Assembly: GCA_014529385.2 (NCBI GenBank)
Contig: CM043942.1
Location: forward strand, 30,220,969-30,284,968
DNA length: 64,000 nucleotides
Origin: Adiantum capillus-veneris
Lineage: Eukaryota > Streptophyta > Polypodiopsida > Polypodiales > Pteridaceae
Reading direction: 5' to 3'
The notes under the pieces are model-generated. The model had not been told where the DNA came from. It was given only the letters and a program-made list of their open reading frames with translations, and did no database searches. Both the position numbers and the translations under genes were made by a program. Of this stretch, positions 41,633-53,526 are shown in pieces; within the stretch, counting starts at the first letter, position 1, and every line of letters starts with the position of its first letter.

Positions 41633-44600
41633 TTACATCTCCCACGGCATGCTATTGTATACAGATTCAAAGTCCTCCGACAAGATCTGATACAATCCCA
41701 TAGCACCCTGGACTTTTGTCATTGGGATTTTAATACATCTGACAAGATGGGAGTACATGAAGACTAGATGCCTGCCCATAAGCTTGTAACAATAATTGTC
41801 AACCTGCTTATAATAGAGGCCCTTCAAAATGTAAGGCCCAACTTCGAACACACCACCCCAAATGTCGACTTCATGTGTTTTGAGCATCTCTAATGCGTTG
41901 GTACACTTGATCAGGTAAAAGTTGACACCTTCTTTGTTTCCCTCCTCGGCATTGACAACAAAGTCACCGACTTGGATTGCGTCACTCAATGCTTCAAAGT
42001 GCCCTTCATAAGCAGAATGCTCAGATTCGTCGTCTCCATTTGCACCAACACTTTGAGCAATTTTGTGGAAGCTCCCGCTAGACACGTGTGTTTTTTTGCT
42101 GCATTTCCTCCACTGGTTGTGCATGCATGCATTACAATAGCAAGATAGCTGCTTAATGCGATGGAGGAACCATATTGTTTGGAGTAGCCTTGAGCTGAAT
42201 GCATGGAGCGTGTACTTGGGATCTTGTCACAAATCCATCTATTCTCTCGTGACACTTCTCCAAGCTTTACCTCCCAAAACACACGCTCTACCTGCTTATG
42301 CTTGGAAGGGTAGTGAGCAATGGTTCCATCAGACAAATGCTAGCAAAGAAATTGCACAACATCAGCTGCACATTAAGTACAACTCCATTGCACTTCAATT
42401 GCTCCTGTGTCAGTGCCCTCTTCACAACTGCCCCTGCCCCATCATGTTCTCCTTTGCCATGGCCACTTCCAAAGAAGTTCCACACCATCACTTTCCCTGT
42501 CAAACCAACATATCTACCAACAAAATAGAAAGGCCTCTTTGCCTTGAATTGGGATGCTGCCCCATCCGAGCAAACCCAGTGCTGGCTAATATCTAGGCCT
42601 CTGTCTTTTATCCATTGCCAATGTAGCATAAAGCATTGTTGGACAAACAAAGTGTCGTGCATTTTATCATCAAAAATGAAAAAGTGCAAAGTCTTTCTTA
42701 ACTCACCTTTGACATGGTAGTAGGTAATCTGTACAAAAATGGACACCTGAATGGAATACCAATGCATCGATTGGATCTCGTTCTGCTCCTTGAATGAATA
42801 ATTCTCAGCAAAATCCACCACAGATACAACAACACCTTCTGGAAAATGCCTGATGCACGCTTTGAACTGCTAAGCCTGCCATCGATACACGTCATGTTTG
42901 ATGAACTTTTGAAGATGCGTCTTGAATACCTGTAATAACTCAACAGTGCTCATCTCCTAGCATATAAGTTCCTTCCAATTCTTCTTCTTTACACCTTCAC
43001 TGTTGCCTACTTCCACATCCTTGAATACTTTCACTTTGATGGTTCTTGCATCCTTGAGCAGCTCTTGTGGACACCATACAAATTTCTTTGGCCCGCAAGC
43101 TGTACATTGACCCATGTGGCATTTTAGACCATGGTAGGTAGACCCAACTTGATTGGGACACAAAAGTGAATCTCTAAGCTTTGAAATGCATTTCACACTG
43201 TACTTTGTAGCAACACATGTTCCTGCAACAACTGATGAATCCATGCACAAACTACATACACATTTGCACAATGCACCATGCACTCCGAATGCTTGACTAC
43301 ACATGTGACTGACAGCCTCCTTCAGATATGAAAATTGCACATGGTAAATACAACAACATGTCACCCTGTCCTTTAGCTTTCTCACAAAATAAGGCTTCTC
43401 CAATTCAAAGGCACGAAGCTAGATTTTTACATCAGGATATGCTTCCTTAAAACGTTGGAAGAGCTCAGCCTGCATTCAACAACAATGAAAGCTTGTATCG
43501 CCAAGAAATTATGATGCATTAGCAAGATATTGGTAGATCTCACATGTGGGTTAGATAGTATGTCAAAGCATGCAATACCTATCAATAGTTATTCATAGCT
43601 ATACCAATAGATTTGAGAACCACCCAATAGCTATGTAATAGCTATCAATAGATATCAAATTGCAATCATAGCTATGTGTTAGCTACCAATAGCTTCAAAT
43701 AGCAATCACTAGCTATGAAATTATTAATCATAGACATGTAATAGCTATCAATAGCTGTAGAATAGCAATCACTTTGCGTGAAACAGTAATGATAGCTATG
43801 TGTTAGCTATAAGTAGCTATCAGATAACCATCACTAGCTATGAAATATTTATCAAAAAGCTATCAATACCATGTTGTAATAGCAATCACTAGCTATGAAG
43901 TAGCAGACATAGGTATGTGATAGCCATCAATACTTGTCAAATAGCAATCATAGCTACCCTAAAAAATGATAACTATATAACAACTGTCAAATATCAATCA
44001 TAGCCATCAATAGCTGTAGATAGCAATCACTAGCAATAAAATAACAATCATTAGTTATTAACTAGTAATAAAATAGATACAGATAGAAACTATTTATAGC
44101 TATTAAGTGGCCAATAGTAGTAAACTACTTACAACTATAAACAGCTAGGCAATGGTTAGTAATTGATAGTTACTAATTAGTGCCTATCTTATATCAATAG
44201 CTATCAAATAGCCTGCCACCAGTCATGTCAGAATTACAGATAGATACAATTAAAAACTATTTACAGCTATTAACTGGTCAATAGCAATAAACTATTCAGA
44301 GATATAAACAGTTAGGTGCTGCTCAATAATTGATAACTACTAACTAGCAATGTTATATAACAAATATATATATCTACTAAATGGTATGCGCTTTCATTGA
44401 TACCTGTGATACTTCCAATAGATGGATGGGATGTGTGATAAACTGCTTTAGACCTATTCTCTTTCAACATATGTGCTTCTTGTTGGGGGACACACGTGTC
44501 TCAAGAGTCTAGAATTTCTCTACCAACTCCTTGACCTCTTCAGGTATATGGGACTTCTTGGAAGACTTCGATGGCATGTGGAAAATGACAATGCACTGTT

Positions 44601-45125
44601 CTCAGTTTGCTGGAGTAGCTGGTATCTGGCTCCATAAAAGTTCCTTTTATGAACGGCAGAAAGGAGCTTGGATGCAACATTAACATTAAGCCCTCGTGCA
44701 TCCTCTCGATCTTTTGAGCTCACAAGCATCAACATGGTAGACTTCTTGAGGAGCATTTCATCTTCATTTTGTAACCTCTTCAAGTCTTGAAGCGTGTTCC
44801 GGATATTTGCTATGAGGGTGTCTGCAAAACCTGGTGTTGGTACCTTATCGCTGGGAAGATCTTTCAGTGAAGGATGCTGCATCATCCTTCAAAAATTTCT
44901 TTCTTAGTGTTCATGTCCATTGCATTCGTTTGACGAAGAATATATTGTGCAATGTCTTTGGCTACCTTTGCTCTTTTTACCTCATCGTTGATTTTCAGAC
45001 AGTCTTGTGGTTCTCCTTCATCCGCTATTTCTTTGGCTGCTTCATCCAGTTCTCCTTTAGCAATGTTACCTTTGTCTACTTTTCTTTTCAGTCTAGCTCT
45101 TTGTTATCTCTTGCGGAGAGACTCA
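41633..45125 (-). pseudogene. Putative DDE-type transposase gene, spliced and decayed
   Basis: Minus strand. The N-terminal exon region (45125-44404) encodes a basic helical stretch (KRKVDKGNIAKGELDEAAKE), AKDIAQYILRQTNA, then SLKDLPSDKVPTPGFADTL and IPEEVKELVEKF. A 934-bp intron (donor CAG/GTATCA at 44404/44403, acceptor GAATGCAG/GCT at 43470/43469) joins in phase to AELFQRFKEAYPDVKI. A cysteine-rich zinc-binding region follows (CCCIYHVQF ... CHMGQCTACGP ... CP). The putative catalytic core is VVDFAENYSF (first Asp, about 42815), VCSDGAASQFK (second Asp, about 42555) and FFGSGHGKGEHDGAGAVVKR (about 42470). Stops and frameshifts occur at about 44880, 44505, 44470, 42957, 42870 and 42288. The DFAENY...SDG...HGKG..DG pattern resembles a widespread family of eukaryotic transposase-like proteins, tentatively Sola-type. 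Confidence 0.6.
43480..44400. repeat. AGCTAT-rich intron array in transposase-like gene
   Basis: Nearly the whole intron is made of degenerate units such as CAATCATAGCTATG, GTTAGCTATCAATAGC and AATAGCAATCACTAGC. ATAGCTAT is self-complementary, so the array can fold or cruciform locally. It is the same hexamer as in 37845-39110 but in different longer units. Confidence 0.85.
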
Positions 45126-45639
45126 TATTCCCTGATTATCATATGTCCTGCTTCAAGCAATGGAATGCACGAACCTGTGGCAAACAAAGAAGAACGCATA
45201 TCATTGAGACTTTTCCAAACAAGAACACTCAAAAAGAGAGGAAAAATGCATATTGCCAAAGCACCTGCTCCGTATTATCCCCTTCAACTAATGCAAGCTC
45301 CACCAATTCTTCTATTCAGCCACAAAGCAAGAGAAAGAAAAATGGTTATGCATATTCCAACTACGAAGAAGAAGGAGGCCACAAAAGTAGCTGTGGTCTC
45401 AACAAGAAAATAGAATTTGATTGATTTAGATGCTATGAATCACTTAACCATTGATTTAGCTCCTACTATGAATCACTTAACTAGATTGAATTCTATGGTT
45501 TAGTTAGAAGTGGCTACAAGAAAATAAACAGAAGCTTACCAAGAGGAACCCTGTTCTTAATTTGCTGGTTGATGCTGCAAAAAATGTTTCTCCGTGCTCA
45601 GCAAATAGAATTTGCACGTTGATAGCTTCTCCTAAACTT

Positions 45640-45830
<191 letters not shown>

Positions 45831-45938
45831 AAGCTGCACAAACAGAACAAGAAGGGGTTGTTACGTACCCACAATCATAATTTAAATTTTATTTTAAAAA
45901 CGTTTTCACTCCCATAAAAGAGCTTCCTCACTCCCCTA

Positions 45939-45963
45939 AAAGCTATGTCCCGGACATAGCTTT
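45939..45963. repeat. 25-bp near-perfect palindrome containing AGCTAT
   Basis: Arms AAAGCTATGTCC and GGACATAGCTTT separated by a single C. The motif inside is the hexamer of the two intron arrays. Confidence 0.85.
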
Positions 45964-46234
45964 GGTGTCCACCCACTCATGCTTCCACCCAATTCTCTCT
46001 CTCTTTTACAAGTATTGTTCATGCCAAGCTAACTAGGTATAATGTTCATTTTGCTACCTTTAATCAAGTACTCTCCTTATGCTCTTTAAAAATTCTCTTT
46101 AGGAAATGCTCACTATTGTTACTTTAATTCCGCTACAATCAATGTTATGGCCATATTTGGTTGCATTAGTATCAAAACTATTGGTTTCTCTTTTCTTGCT
46201 TAAGAAGAGAGGTCCTTAAGTTGTCCATGAAAGG

Positions 46235-46458
46235 TTGGACTTGTTCATCGATATAAATTTAGTTAGCACGGATAACAATAATAAAGAGAGTAGAATGAAT
46301 ATTGAAAACTTTGATTTTACATATGAAGGTGCTACTAATGATGCCCCCATGTTTGTGAACTATCTTGTTACTCGGTTGCAACAAGCTATGGGCAACCCTT
46401 CCTTGCAAGCCGAAGTTAACCAACAAATTTGCACTCATGGGGATCTCCAAACTTCCCA

Positions 46459-46541
<83 letters not shown>

Positions 46542-47867
46542 TGAAGCCTCTTGTAAAGACTTCTAAAAGAAGACTCTCTCTGGTGAGAGAAGAGGAAGAA
46601 TCCTACAAAAGAGAAAGAAGTGAATCTCCAAATCCCTCGAAAGATGTGGCTCCGTGAAGACGATGGTCTTGACGATTCCCAACTCCTCCGGAAGAGAGGA
46701 ATTAAAAGAAGAAAAAGGCAAGAAAGAGGTCACCCTCTTCTTCATCTTCCTCCTCTTTTGATGAAAGCAGCGGTTTTTCATCTAGAGAATACAAGAGAAT
46801 AGGACATTACAAATCGTATGCTGCTTGGAAAAGGTTGTACAAGCGTAAGAAGTTTAAGGAGGGAGTAAAGGGCATCTCTTTTCTCACCTATGATGGCACC
46901 TTTGGTGCTACGGACAAAGTTTTGGCCTTCATCCAAAAATTTGATGTGGCTTTTGGAGATGAGGGCTTCACGGAGTCCTCCAAGCTACGTCATGTAGCTA
47001 TGCATTTTAGTCTTCCCGGCAATGGTGGGCTAGTATACGAGGTAATGGCGAAGCTCCCAAGACATGGAAAACTCTACAAGTTTCCATAATGAAGCAGCTT
47101 CTTGCAAGCGATGCCAAAGACAAAGTGCTTACCGAATGGCGAAGTTTGAAGAGATCTTCCAATGAGTCTATCCACAAGTATGTGGACAAATTTTGGGATT
47201 TACATCTCAAAGCTACAATCTACCAAAAGATAGACTTCGCGGAGCAAAAGCAACAGTTTTGTGTGGGACTACCTAAAGATATGGCCAAGTATGACAACTC
47301 TCAAAGCCGAGGACCATCCTGAAGTGATTCACCATACTATGGTCGCTTCACAAATCAGTTTCCAACCAGGGGCTAAAAGGAATTTTAAGCCCATGGAAAC
47401 CAAAGACCGAAATGAACCTAGAGGCTCAAAATTCTTCCCAAGGTAATTCTAGCAACAACAACTACAAAACCAACAAGACCGAGGAGAAAGGAGTTTACAA
47501 AGATAAAAATAAACTCTCTCCTGATGAAGAGTTAGAGGATTTTTGCAAATATCATAAATGTTTCAAGTGCGGGGAGCAAGGGTATGGCTATTGTTCTTGC
47601 CGCAAAAGGAATTCACATAATGAGACTCCTAGAGCTTCCATGGTCAAATCTCCAAAAGAGGGTACTCATTATAAAGGATCAACCCTTTCCTATTCTTGGG
47701 GAAAGGTGAGGGAGCATCATGCCTTTATCCTTTTTGACCCTGGCTCTACTCATAACTTCGTGTCGACAAAGTTGGCCACTAAGTTGGGCATGCAAGCTTT
47801 CGAGATGGGAGATATTGTGATTGCTAATGGAGCTTTCAAGGACAACAAGCCTCCATTACTCCCTTGA
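46235..47867 (+). pseudogene. Gag and protease of truncated Gypsy
   Basis: Reads MDLFIDINLV..., then a (GA)n tract coding for Arg-Glu repeats (46462-46537). After a frameshift the retrotransposon gag core follows (FLTYDGTFGATDKVLAFIQK, SSKLRHVAMHF, then LTEWRSLKRSSNESIHKYVDKF). A degenerate zinc knuckle CFKCGEQGYGYCSC is near 47568-47612, lacking the usual His. The protease core FILFDPGSTHNFVS is near 47728-47770; FDPGST replaces the usual D(S/T)G. Several frames are used, so it is non-functional. Confidence 0.8.
46462..46537. repeat. (GA)n tract inside gag frame
   Basis: About 75 bases of pure GA that keep an open frame coding for alternating Arg and Glu. Confidence 0.95.
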
Positions 47868-47971
47868 TTGGAAAATTGAGGCTTCATGTCCAAAGTACTT
47901 TGACAGATGACTTTTTCATCTCCCCTCTCTAACATGAAGATGTTATCTTAGGGGGACCATGGTTCAACCGC

Positions 47972-48763
47972 ATGGCTGCCAATATGAAATTCCCTAAAAG
48001 AAGAATATATTTCACCTACAGGGAAAAGAATATGTACATAGATGCTAATGAATCGGGTCGTACTATACCTCTTGTAAATTCTCATGCTTTTGATAAGTCA
48101 ATGAAAAGCTCAGTTGTCGTGTATATGATTTTTGTCAAAGAGTCCATAAATGATCCTAATGTCTTACCTAATGAAAATGGTAGGAATAAAGAGGAATTAG
48201 AGTTTTCTAATTTCCTAAATGGAGATGTTTTTATTGATGACATCCCTGGAGAGTTACCTCCAAAACAAGGGGATAATGACCATAAGATAGAGCTTTTACC
48301 AAAGAGCTCACCGCCTAATAAGCCTCCTTATTGGGTTTCCCAAGCTCAACAAGAGGAGATTATGAGGCAAGTACATGTGCTGGCGGATAAAGGGATGGTG
48401 AGGCCTAGTTCCTCTCCCTTTTGTTCACCCGTCCTATTAGTGCAAAAGAAAGATGCCACATACCGTATGTGTATTGACTATAGAGCACTAAATCGGATTA
48501 CTATTAAGAACAAATTTCCTGTACCGTAGGTAGAAGGTTTGTTTGATAAGCTACAAGGCTCTACCTACTTCAGTAGGATTGACCTCAAAAGTGGCTACCA
48601 TCAAATAAGGATAGTCAATGAAGATATTGTAAAGAACGCATTTCGTACAACATTTGGTCTTTATGCATGCCTTTTGGCGATGGTGATCGACAAGGGAGAC
48701 AAGACGAGGCATGCATATGGCACCGTGCAAGTGCAAAGTTCAAAAGACGTAGGGTGGCAGTAA
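47972..48763 (+). pseudogene. RT N-terminal half of truncated Gypsy
   Basis: [40 protein letters not shown] and [20 protein letters not shown], then a stop near 48527, then FDKLQGSTYFSRIDLKSGYH and FRTTFGLYACL. The FGLxNAP and YxDD blocks are absent; the sequence changes to unrelated DNA near 48680. Confidence 0.88.
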
Positions 48764-51310
48764 GCGAAGCTGGTAGCGAGACAGGAATCAACGTGCCTTT
48801 TTAAAAAAAAAATGATCGCTCTACTGGTTGCAGTTGCGTATGTTTTGCTCGACTAGTTATGGGGCCATCATGAGAGTTCATGTATTGACAGGTGCTAGTT
48901 CAGGTCTTGAGTTTCCCTTTTGAAGGGTAGGAATCTCGAGGTGGGAGGGGATCCTCAGGTCAGAGGAATCGTGTAAACTAATGAATAAAACACTCCTTGA
49001 GCCAATAGTAGAGGATGAGCATAAGTAAAATAAACAAGTGAAAGGGTCACGATGGCTTTCTAACAAAATAACAAAGTGATAAAATCATTAGGTTGAATTT
49101 AATTAGAATTATATAAGCTGAAGCATTGTCAGGAACGTCTCTTTTATTGAGTGATCGAGTTTCCTCCTTACAAAGAAGCAAACCGAAAATATTAGTAAAA
49201 TTTTTAAAATTTGAAAGATTTTTGAACTAAGTTCTCACATATTTCATTGATTTTCTTCCTTTAGCATGGTTTGCTAATTAATATATTAATATGTGTGTGT
49301 GTATATAAAATAAATAAATAAATATATATGTATGTGTGTGTAGAATTTAGTAGAATTATGCAAGGTGAAGCTTCACTTTAGCATTTTAAAAGAATAGAAT
49401 GCAAGAGAAGTCAAGCCATGTGAGGATGTGAAATGAAAGGTGAAATAAAAGATCCATTTAATATTTTAAACATTTAAGGTAAGTCTCAATCATCACTGAA
49501 AACATTGCAAGTATGCCTAATTCAACTCTCCTCTGAAGGTTTCTTTTAGAAAGCCAAAAACCTTTCAAAATATTTTATGTGCATAAGTAAAGGTTGAGTT
49601 TAGGAAATGAAAAGACCATGGAAATGGAAAGACAATACTTTTTATGTCCATATAAAGAAGAGATGGTCCAGTGCACATTCATGCATTTGTGTTTTTCTTT
49701 TGCTTATCTTCTTTTTAGAGTTTTCTTCTCTTTTAGAGTGTCCTTGCACTACATAGGTTGTGATTTTTTTTTTGTTAGTATAGTAGTAAGCTCCTCCAAA
49801 GGCCTGGCTCGTCAGTGCATAGACGTCTGTAGATCCCGTCTATGTATACAGAATCCATCTCAGTTAAAGGCCTTAGTGCACTATGGGTGAAGGTCGTTCA
49901 ATTTCCATTGCTTGACAAGTGTCCCAAGGGGCCTTGAAAATGTGTGAATAGAAAGATGTCATAGTCTTTTAAATGTTATTTTCCAAAGCTGCATTCACCT
50001 TTTTGGATAAAAAAAGTATCTTCATAGGAGTTTGACCCCATGATATAAGGTATTGATAATAGGTCCTTTCATTTAAAAACTTCATTTCACTATCTTGTTT
50101 TATTATTTTCTATGCTTATTAAATTTATATTTTCTTATGCAAAAAGCACTAAAATATATTTTGTGTTTTGAATTTAAATTTCATTGTTTTTATTTTACTT
50201 CTTTCTCATTTTTATTTTATTTTAAAATGTTGATATGCAGTGTGCACCTTTCACATTATTTAAGTGGGGTTCTTTGTAATATATAAACTACTTGTGATTA
50301 TATATGTAAAAAAGATCATACAATTTTATATTGAAATCCAACAGAAATTCCATGTGATAATGGCATGTATTTAAACGTATTCTTCTTGAAATCCAACAAA
50401 AATTCAACAAAAATTCCATGTGATAATGGCATGTATTTAAACGTATTCTTCTTGATCTTCCTTTAACTTGGCAGACCTTCGTCCCTCTTGACTTTGTTTT
50501 TCGAAGCCATTAGATATCTATCAAGCCATTAGATAATGAAACTAACAATGAAAAAAAAACCTTGGAAAACATAGAATGATGTGTACTAAACATAAAACAC
50601 ATAGAATGACATGTTGTACTAAACATATAACGATGGACAACAAACAACATTTCCACTTGTGATGCTCACTTTAGAAACAACATCAAATCCCGACCGCCAT
50701 GTATCTTGCCGTGTACGCACTCCTTGGGTAGTTAAGAGTAGGCTTGCCCCCCCCTCCCCATCCCCCCTTTTTTTTGCAGAACTCACAATGGTGAGTAGCG
50801 TGTGGCATTCAATGCCTACGTAAGTCGTCATCTTATTTGGATAATCCTTTTGTATAAAGATCCTTACATTGTAACCAATCCATGCATAGGATTGGGCTCA
50901 AAGGCACACAAAACCTACTTTGGAAGTTACTATAATCACCAGAAAAGAACACAAAATGGTTTCCGGCTACCTGAATCCCTCAATACTATGCTCAAGGTCA
51001 ATAATCATTCAAATTGAATTATTAAGACTGAGTGGAAACCGAGGATGTGGGTGCCTAATGAGGTTGAAACCGAGGATGCGGGTGCCTAAGGAGGTGGTTG
51101 CATAGTGGTGAGGTATCTTTATATAGATAATTCTTGATGCAATGATCCTTACCATACTATGGTCAATGAATGCATGATGTTGAAAGGGCTACAGAGGGAG
51201 ACATGGAATACGAGATGCAGATGTCCGTTGTATGTGTCAAAAAGGTAAACGACTAGACTCAGCCCCGCGAGAGGCCCACCTAAGCAACGAACACATCCTC
51301 TCCTGGCCAA
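48764..51310. other. AT-rich non-coding stretch
   Basis: No recognised gene. It contains poly(A) near 48802-48812, an AT/TG-rich block near 49280-49340, a 67-bp-period duplication at 50344-50456 and a C-run near 50745-50768. Frames present are short and lack any motif. Confidence 0.5.
50344..50456. repeat. Short tandem duplication, period 67 bp
   Basis: The segment from AAATTCCATGTGATAATGGC through ACGTATTCTTCTTGA is present at 50344 and 50411, virtually unchanged. Confidence 0.85.
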
Positions 51311-51349
51311 CCTTCCGTGACCTCCCTAGACGATAATTCAATTTATCTA

Positions 51350-51394
<45 letters not shown>

Positions 51395-51875
51395 CCTCAA
51401 TTTGCCCCTCATATGGATAGGGCCCAAGGTTGGTCACTAGTATTTGAGAAAAATGTGTCTTACAATCGTGCCACTTTGGAGTTCATAAATGCTTGTTGAG
51501 AGGAAGATAACTGAAAAAAATAGTGTAAAAATGTATGGTTGCAAAAATATTTTTTTATGAACACTGCTGCTCACTATTCAACATCCCCTCTTCTTTTTAT
51601 GTTGCCTAATGTTCAACCTTTTGCCTATTTGTATTACTCCATGATTGAGGCTTTGAGCCCCTATATGTTTTGTTGAATGATTGAACAAGGACGGTTGTGA
51701 AAATGATTTTCTATGAACACTGCTGCTCACTATTCAACACCGCCTCTTCTTTTTATGTTGCCCAATGCCTAGCCCTTTGCCTATTTGCATTACTCCATGA
51801 TTGAGGCTTTGGGTCCCTATAGGTTTTGTTGCATGATCAAACCCCTTTACGTCCATGTACTTGTCCTACATATTG

Positions 51876-51910
<35 letters not shown>

Positions 51911-51924
51911 CACACACACACCAC
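51311..51924. repeat. Microsatellites flanking a 156-bp-period duplication
   Basis: (CT)n at about 51354-51391 and 51882-51907. Between them an imperfect duplication starts TGAACACTGCTGCTCACTATTC at 51558 and again at 51714. No gene. Confidence 0.85.
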
Positions 51925-53526
51925 CTATTGAGCCCCTAGCAGTAGGAGCATATATGGTGTTTGTGTCTTAACTTGGAGAAATTTTGTAAGAAAGCGCTTT
52001 TGGACATTCTCACACTCTTTCCAAGTAAACTTTGAGATACTCTCGCCCCACACTTCAACTCCATAAAGAAGAACCGGTGTCACCAATGCATCAAAAAGGT
52101 ACTTCTTGAGAACCCAACACTTGATGTTTCCCTCATTACATATGTTCTCAAAATGCATAATATGACCTCTTTCTCGCTTCCAAACGACGCATAGCACATT
52201 CATGCCACTTGTGATTGGACGGAACCTCAAAGCCAAGGTACTTAAAGCTCTCAACAACTTCAAGTGTCTCATTGTTGTACACGATGCTTGGCTTCTCCTT
52301 GTGGTTGGTTTTCACAAGCATAACCTTTGTTTTAGATTCATTCACAATCAGCCCATTATGCAAGCAAAAGTTCTCAAGGACAACCATAAGCTTTTGTGCA
52401 TCTTCTAAAGTGTGTGCTAGAAGCACTATATCATCCGCATACAACAAAAGCATGATTATCACATTGCAAATAGTGACCTCTTCAATGCCTTCTTCTTGCA
52501 TAAATTCAAGTACCATTTGTTCCAATTGATCGATGCATAGACCAAAGAGATTTGGTGACAACGGACATCCTTGTTTAACCCCAATAGTGCTTACGATTTT
52601 TTTTGAAATTGCTCTTCCCATGCGCAATTGAGAAATCACCTTCTCATAGATTCGAGAAACCGCAAGCATAAACTCACTTGGCACTTGGAGTTCTTCCATC
52701 CTTCTCCAAAAATTGTTACCTGGAATCATATCAAAGGCTTCTTAAAGTCCACAAAACAACAATACAATCGCTTGCCTTTCAACCAACTTTCCTCCATGAG
52801 AACACGAAGAGTGACAAGATGATCAATGGTGCTATGTTATCGATAAAAACCCGCTTGTCCTTTTACACGCTTGTCATTATCTTCAGTCCAATCACTCAAT
52901 TTCATCTCCATTGCACCCAAACAACTTTGCCATACGAGACCCAATCATTATAGTCCGGTAGTTATTTACATTCTTTACATTCCCTCCTTTATGCAAAGGC
53001 TTGATCAAATTAGTACTCCAATCATAAGGCATACCATAATGAAGTGCAAGGTTGAATATATCACACATCCACTCATGGGTAAAATATCCTCCCTATTTGA
53101 TCATCTCAGGCTTGATACCTTGAAGATCTCCCGCTTTGCGAGTGGCCAACTTTTCAAGCCCACTGCATACATCTTCAATAGTAAAAAAAGAGGGCATACA
53201 TGGGAGTGAACCATAAAATGGTATTTTCTCAGCATTTTCTTGCTCATATAATTGCCTACAATGTGTGTACATATCCACAAGACTCAAGTTATCAAAATTC
53301 TCAACCCGCTTGCCCCTCAAGTTTCTCCAAAATCTTCCACATGCATGTGCCTTTTCTTGGACTTGAAAAAGTTGGTGCTTTACTTCCCATCTTCTTCTCT
53401 TCTTTTGAATCAATACCTTGTATGTATGGGAATGAATTTGATAGTTGTCTTTGTCCATAGTTGCATCAAGCTTTATCAAGGACTTTCGAGCATCTTGACA
53501 TTCTTTATCAAATCACCTTCTGCGAG
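51925..53526 (-). mobile_element. Non-LTR (LINE) retrotransposon fragment
   Basis: Minus-strand reverse transcriptase of LINE type. In order: a pre-RT helical region (WFDKECQDARKSLIKL by frame reading, WRNLRGKRVENF), FTIEDVCSGLEKLATRKAG, then after a gap AFDMIPGNNFWRRMEEL, STIGVKQGCPLSPNLFGL, the catalytic LLYADDIVLL (about 52430-52460) and NESKTKVML. Next come FKYLGFEV and the thumb segment FDALVTPVLLYGVEVWGESI. Endonuclease and tail are not seen. The frame is broken near 53093, 52870-52740 and 52148. GVKQGCPLSP and YADD place it firmly among LINE RTs. Confidence 0.87.

Larger units (their letters stand above)
36461..45430. mobile_element. Candidate decayed DNA transposon with two convergent gene sets
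   Basis: Plus-strand units (36461-39267, 39468-41057) converge on a minus-strand unit (45125-41633) that encodes a putative DDE transposase. Both sides have a large intron filled with AGCTAT-rich repeats, a shared oddity that suggests one evolutionary unit. I could not define terminal inverted repeats or a target duplication, so the boundaries are only the limits of recognisable coding. Alternatively this is a host gene pair next to an unrelated transposon. Confidence 0.4.
46235..48763 (+). mobile_element. Truncated chromovirus-like Ty3/Gypsy fragment
   Basis: Gag, protease and the first half of RT only. No LTR, integrase or chromodomain recognised. It is unrelated in sequence to the large Gypsy family, being much shorter and with a different gag core (FLTYDGTFGATDKVLAFIQKFD). 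It breaks inside RT near 48680. Confidence 0.82.

Noticed and set aside
43480-44400. CRISPR-like repeat array
   Set aside because: Units are irregular with no conserved repeat/spacer alternation, inside an intron of a eukaryotic locus.
44834-45424. 196- and 153-codon plus-strand frames
   Set aside because: No motif, and the opposite strand reads as helical coding of the transposase-like gene with matching extension, so these are antisense shadows.
49594-49890. 98-codon plus-strand frame
   Set aside because: Hydrophobic, T-rich composition, no motif, in an AT-rich stretch without other coding evidence.
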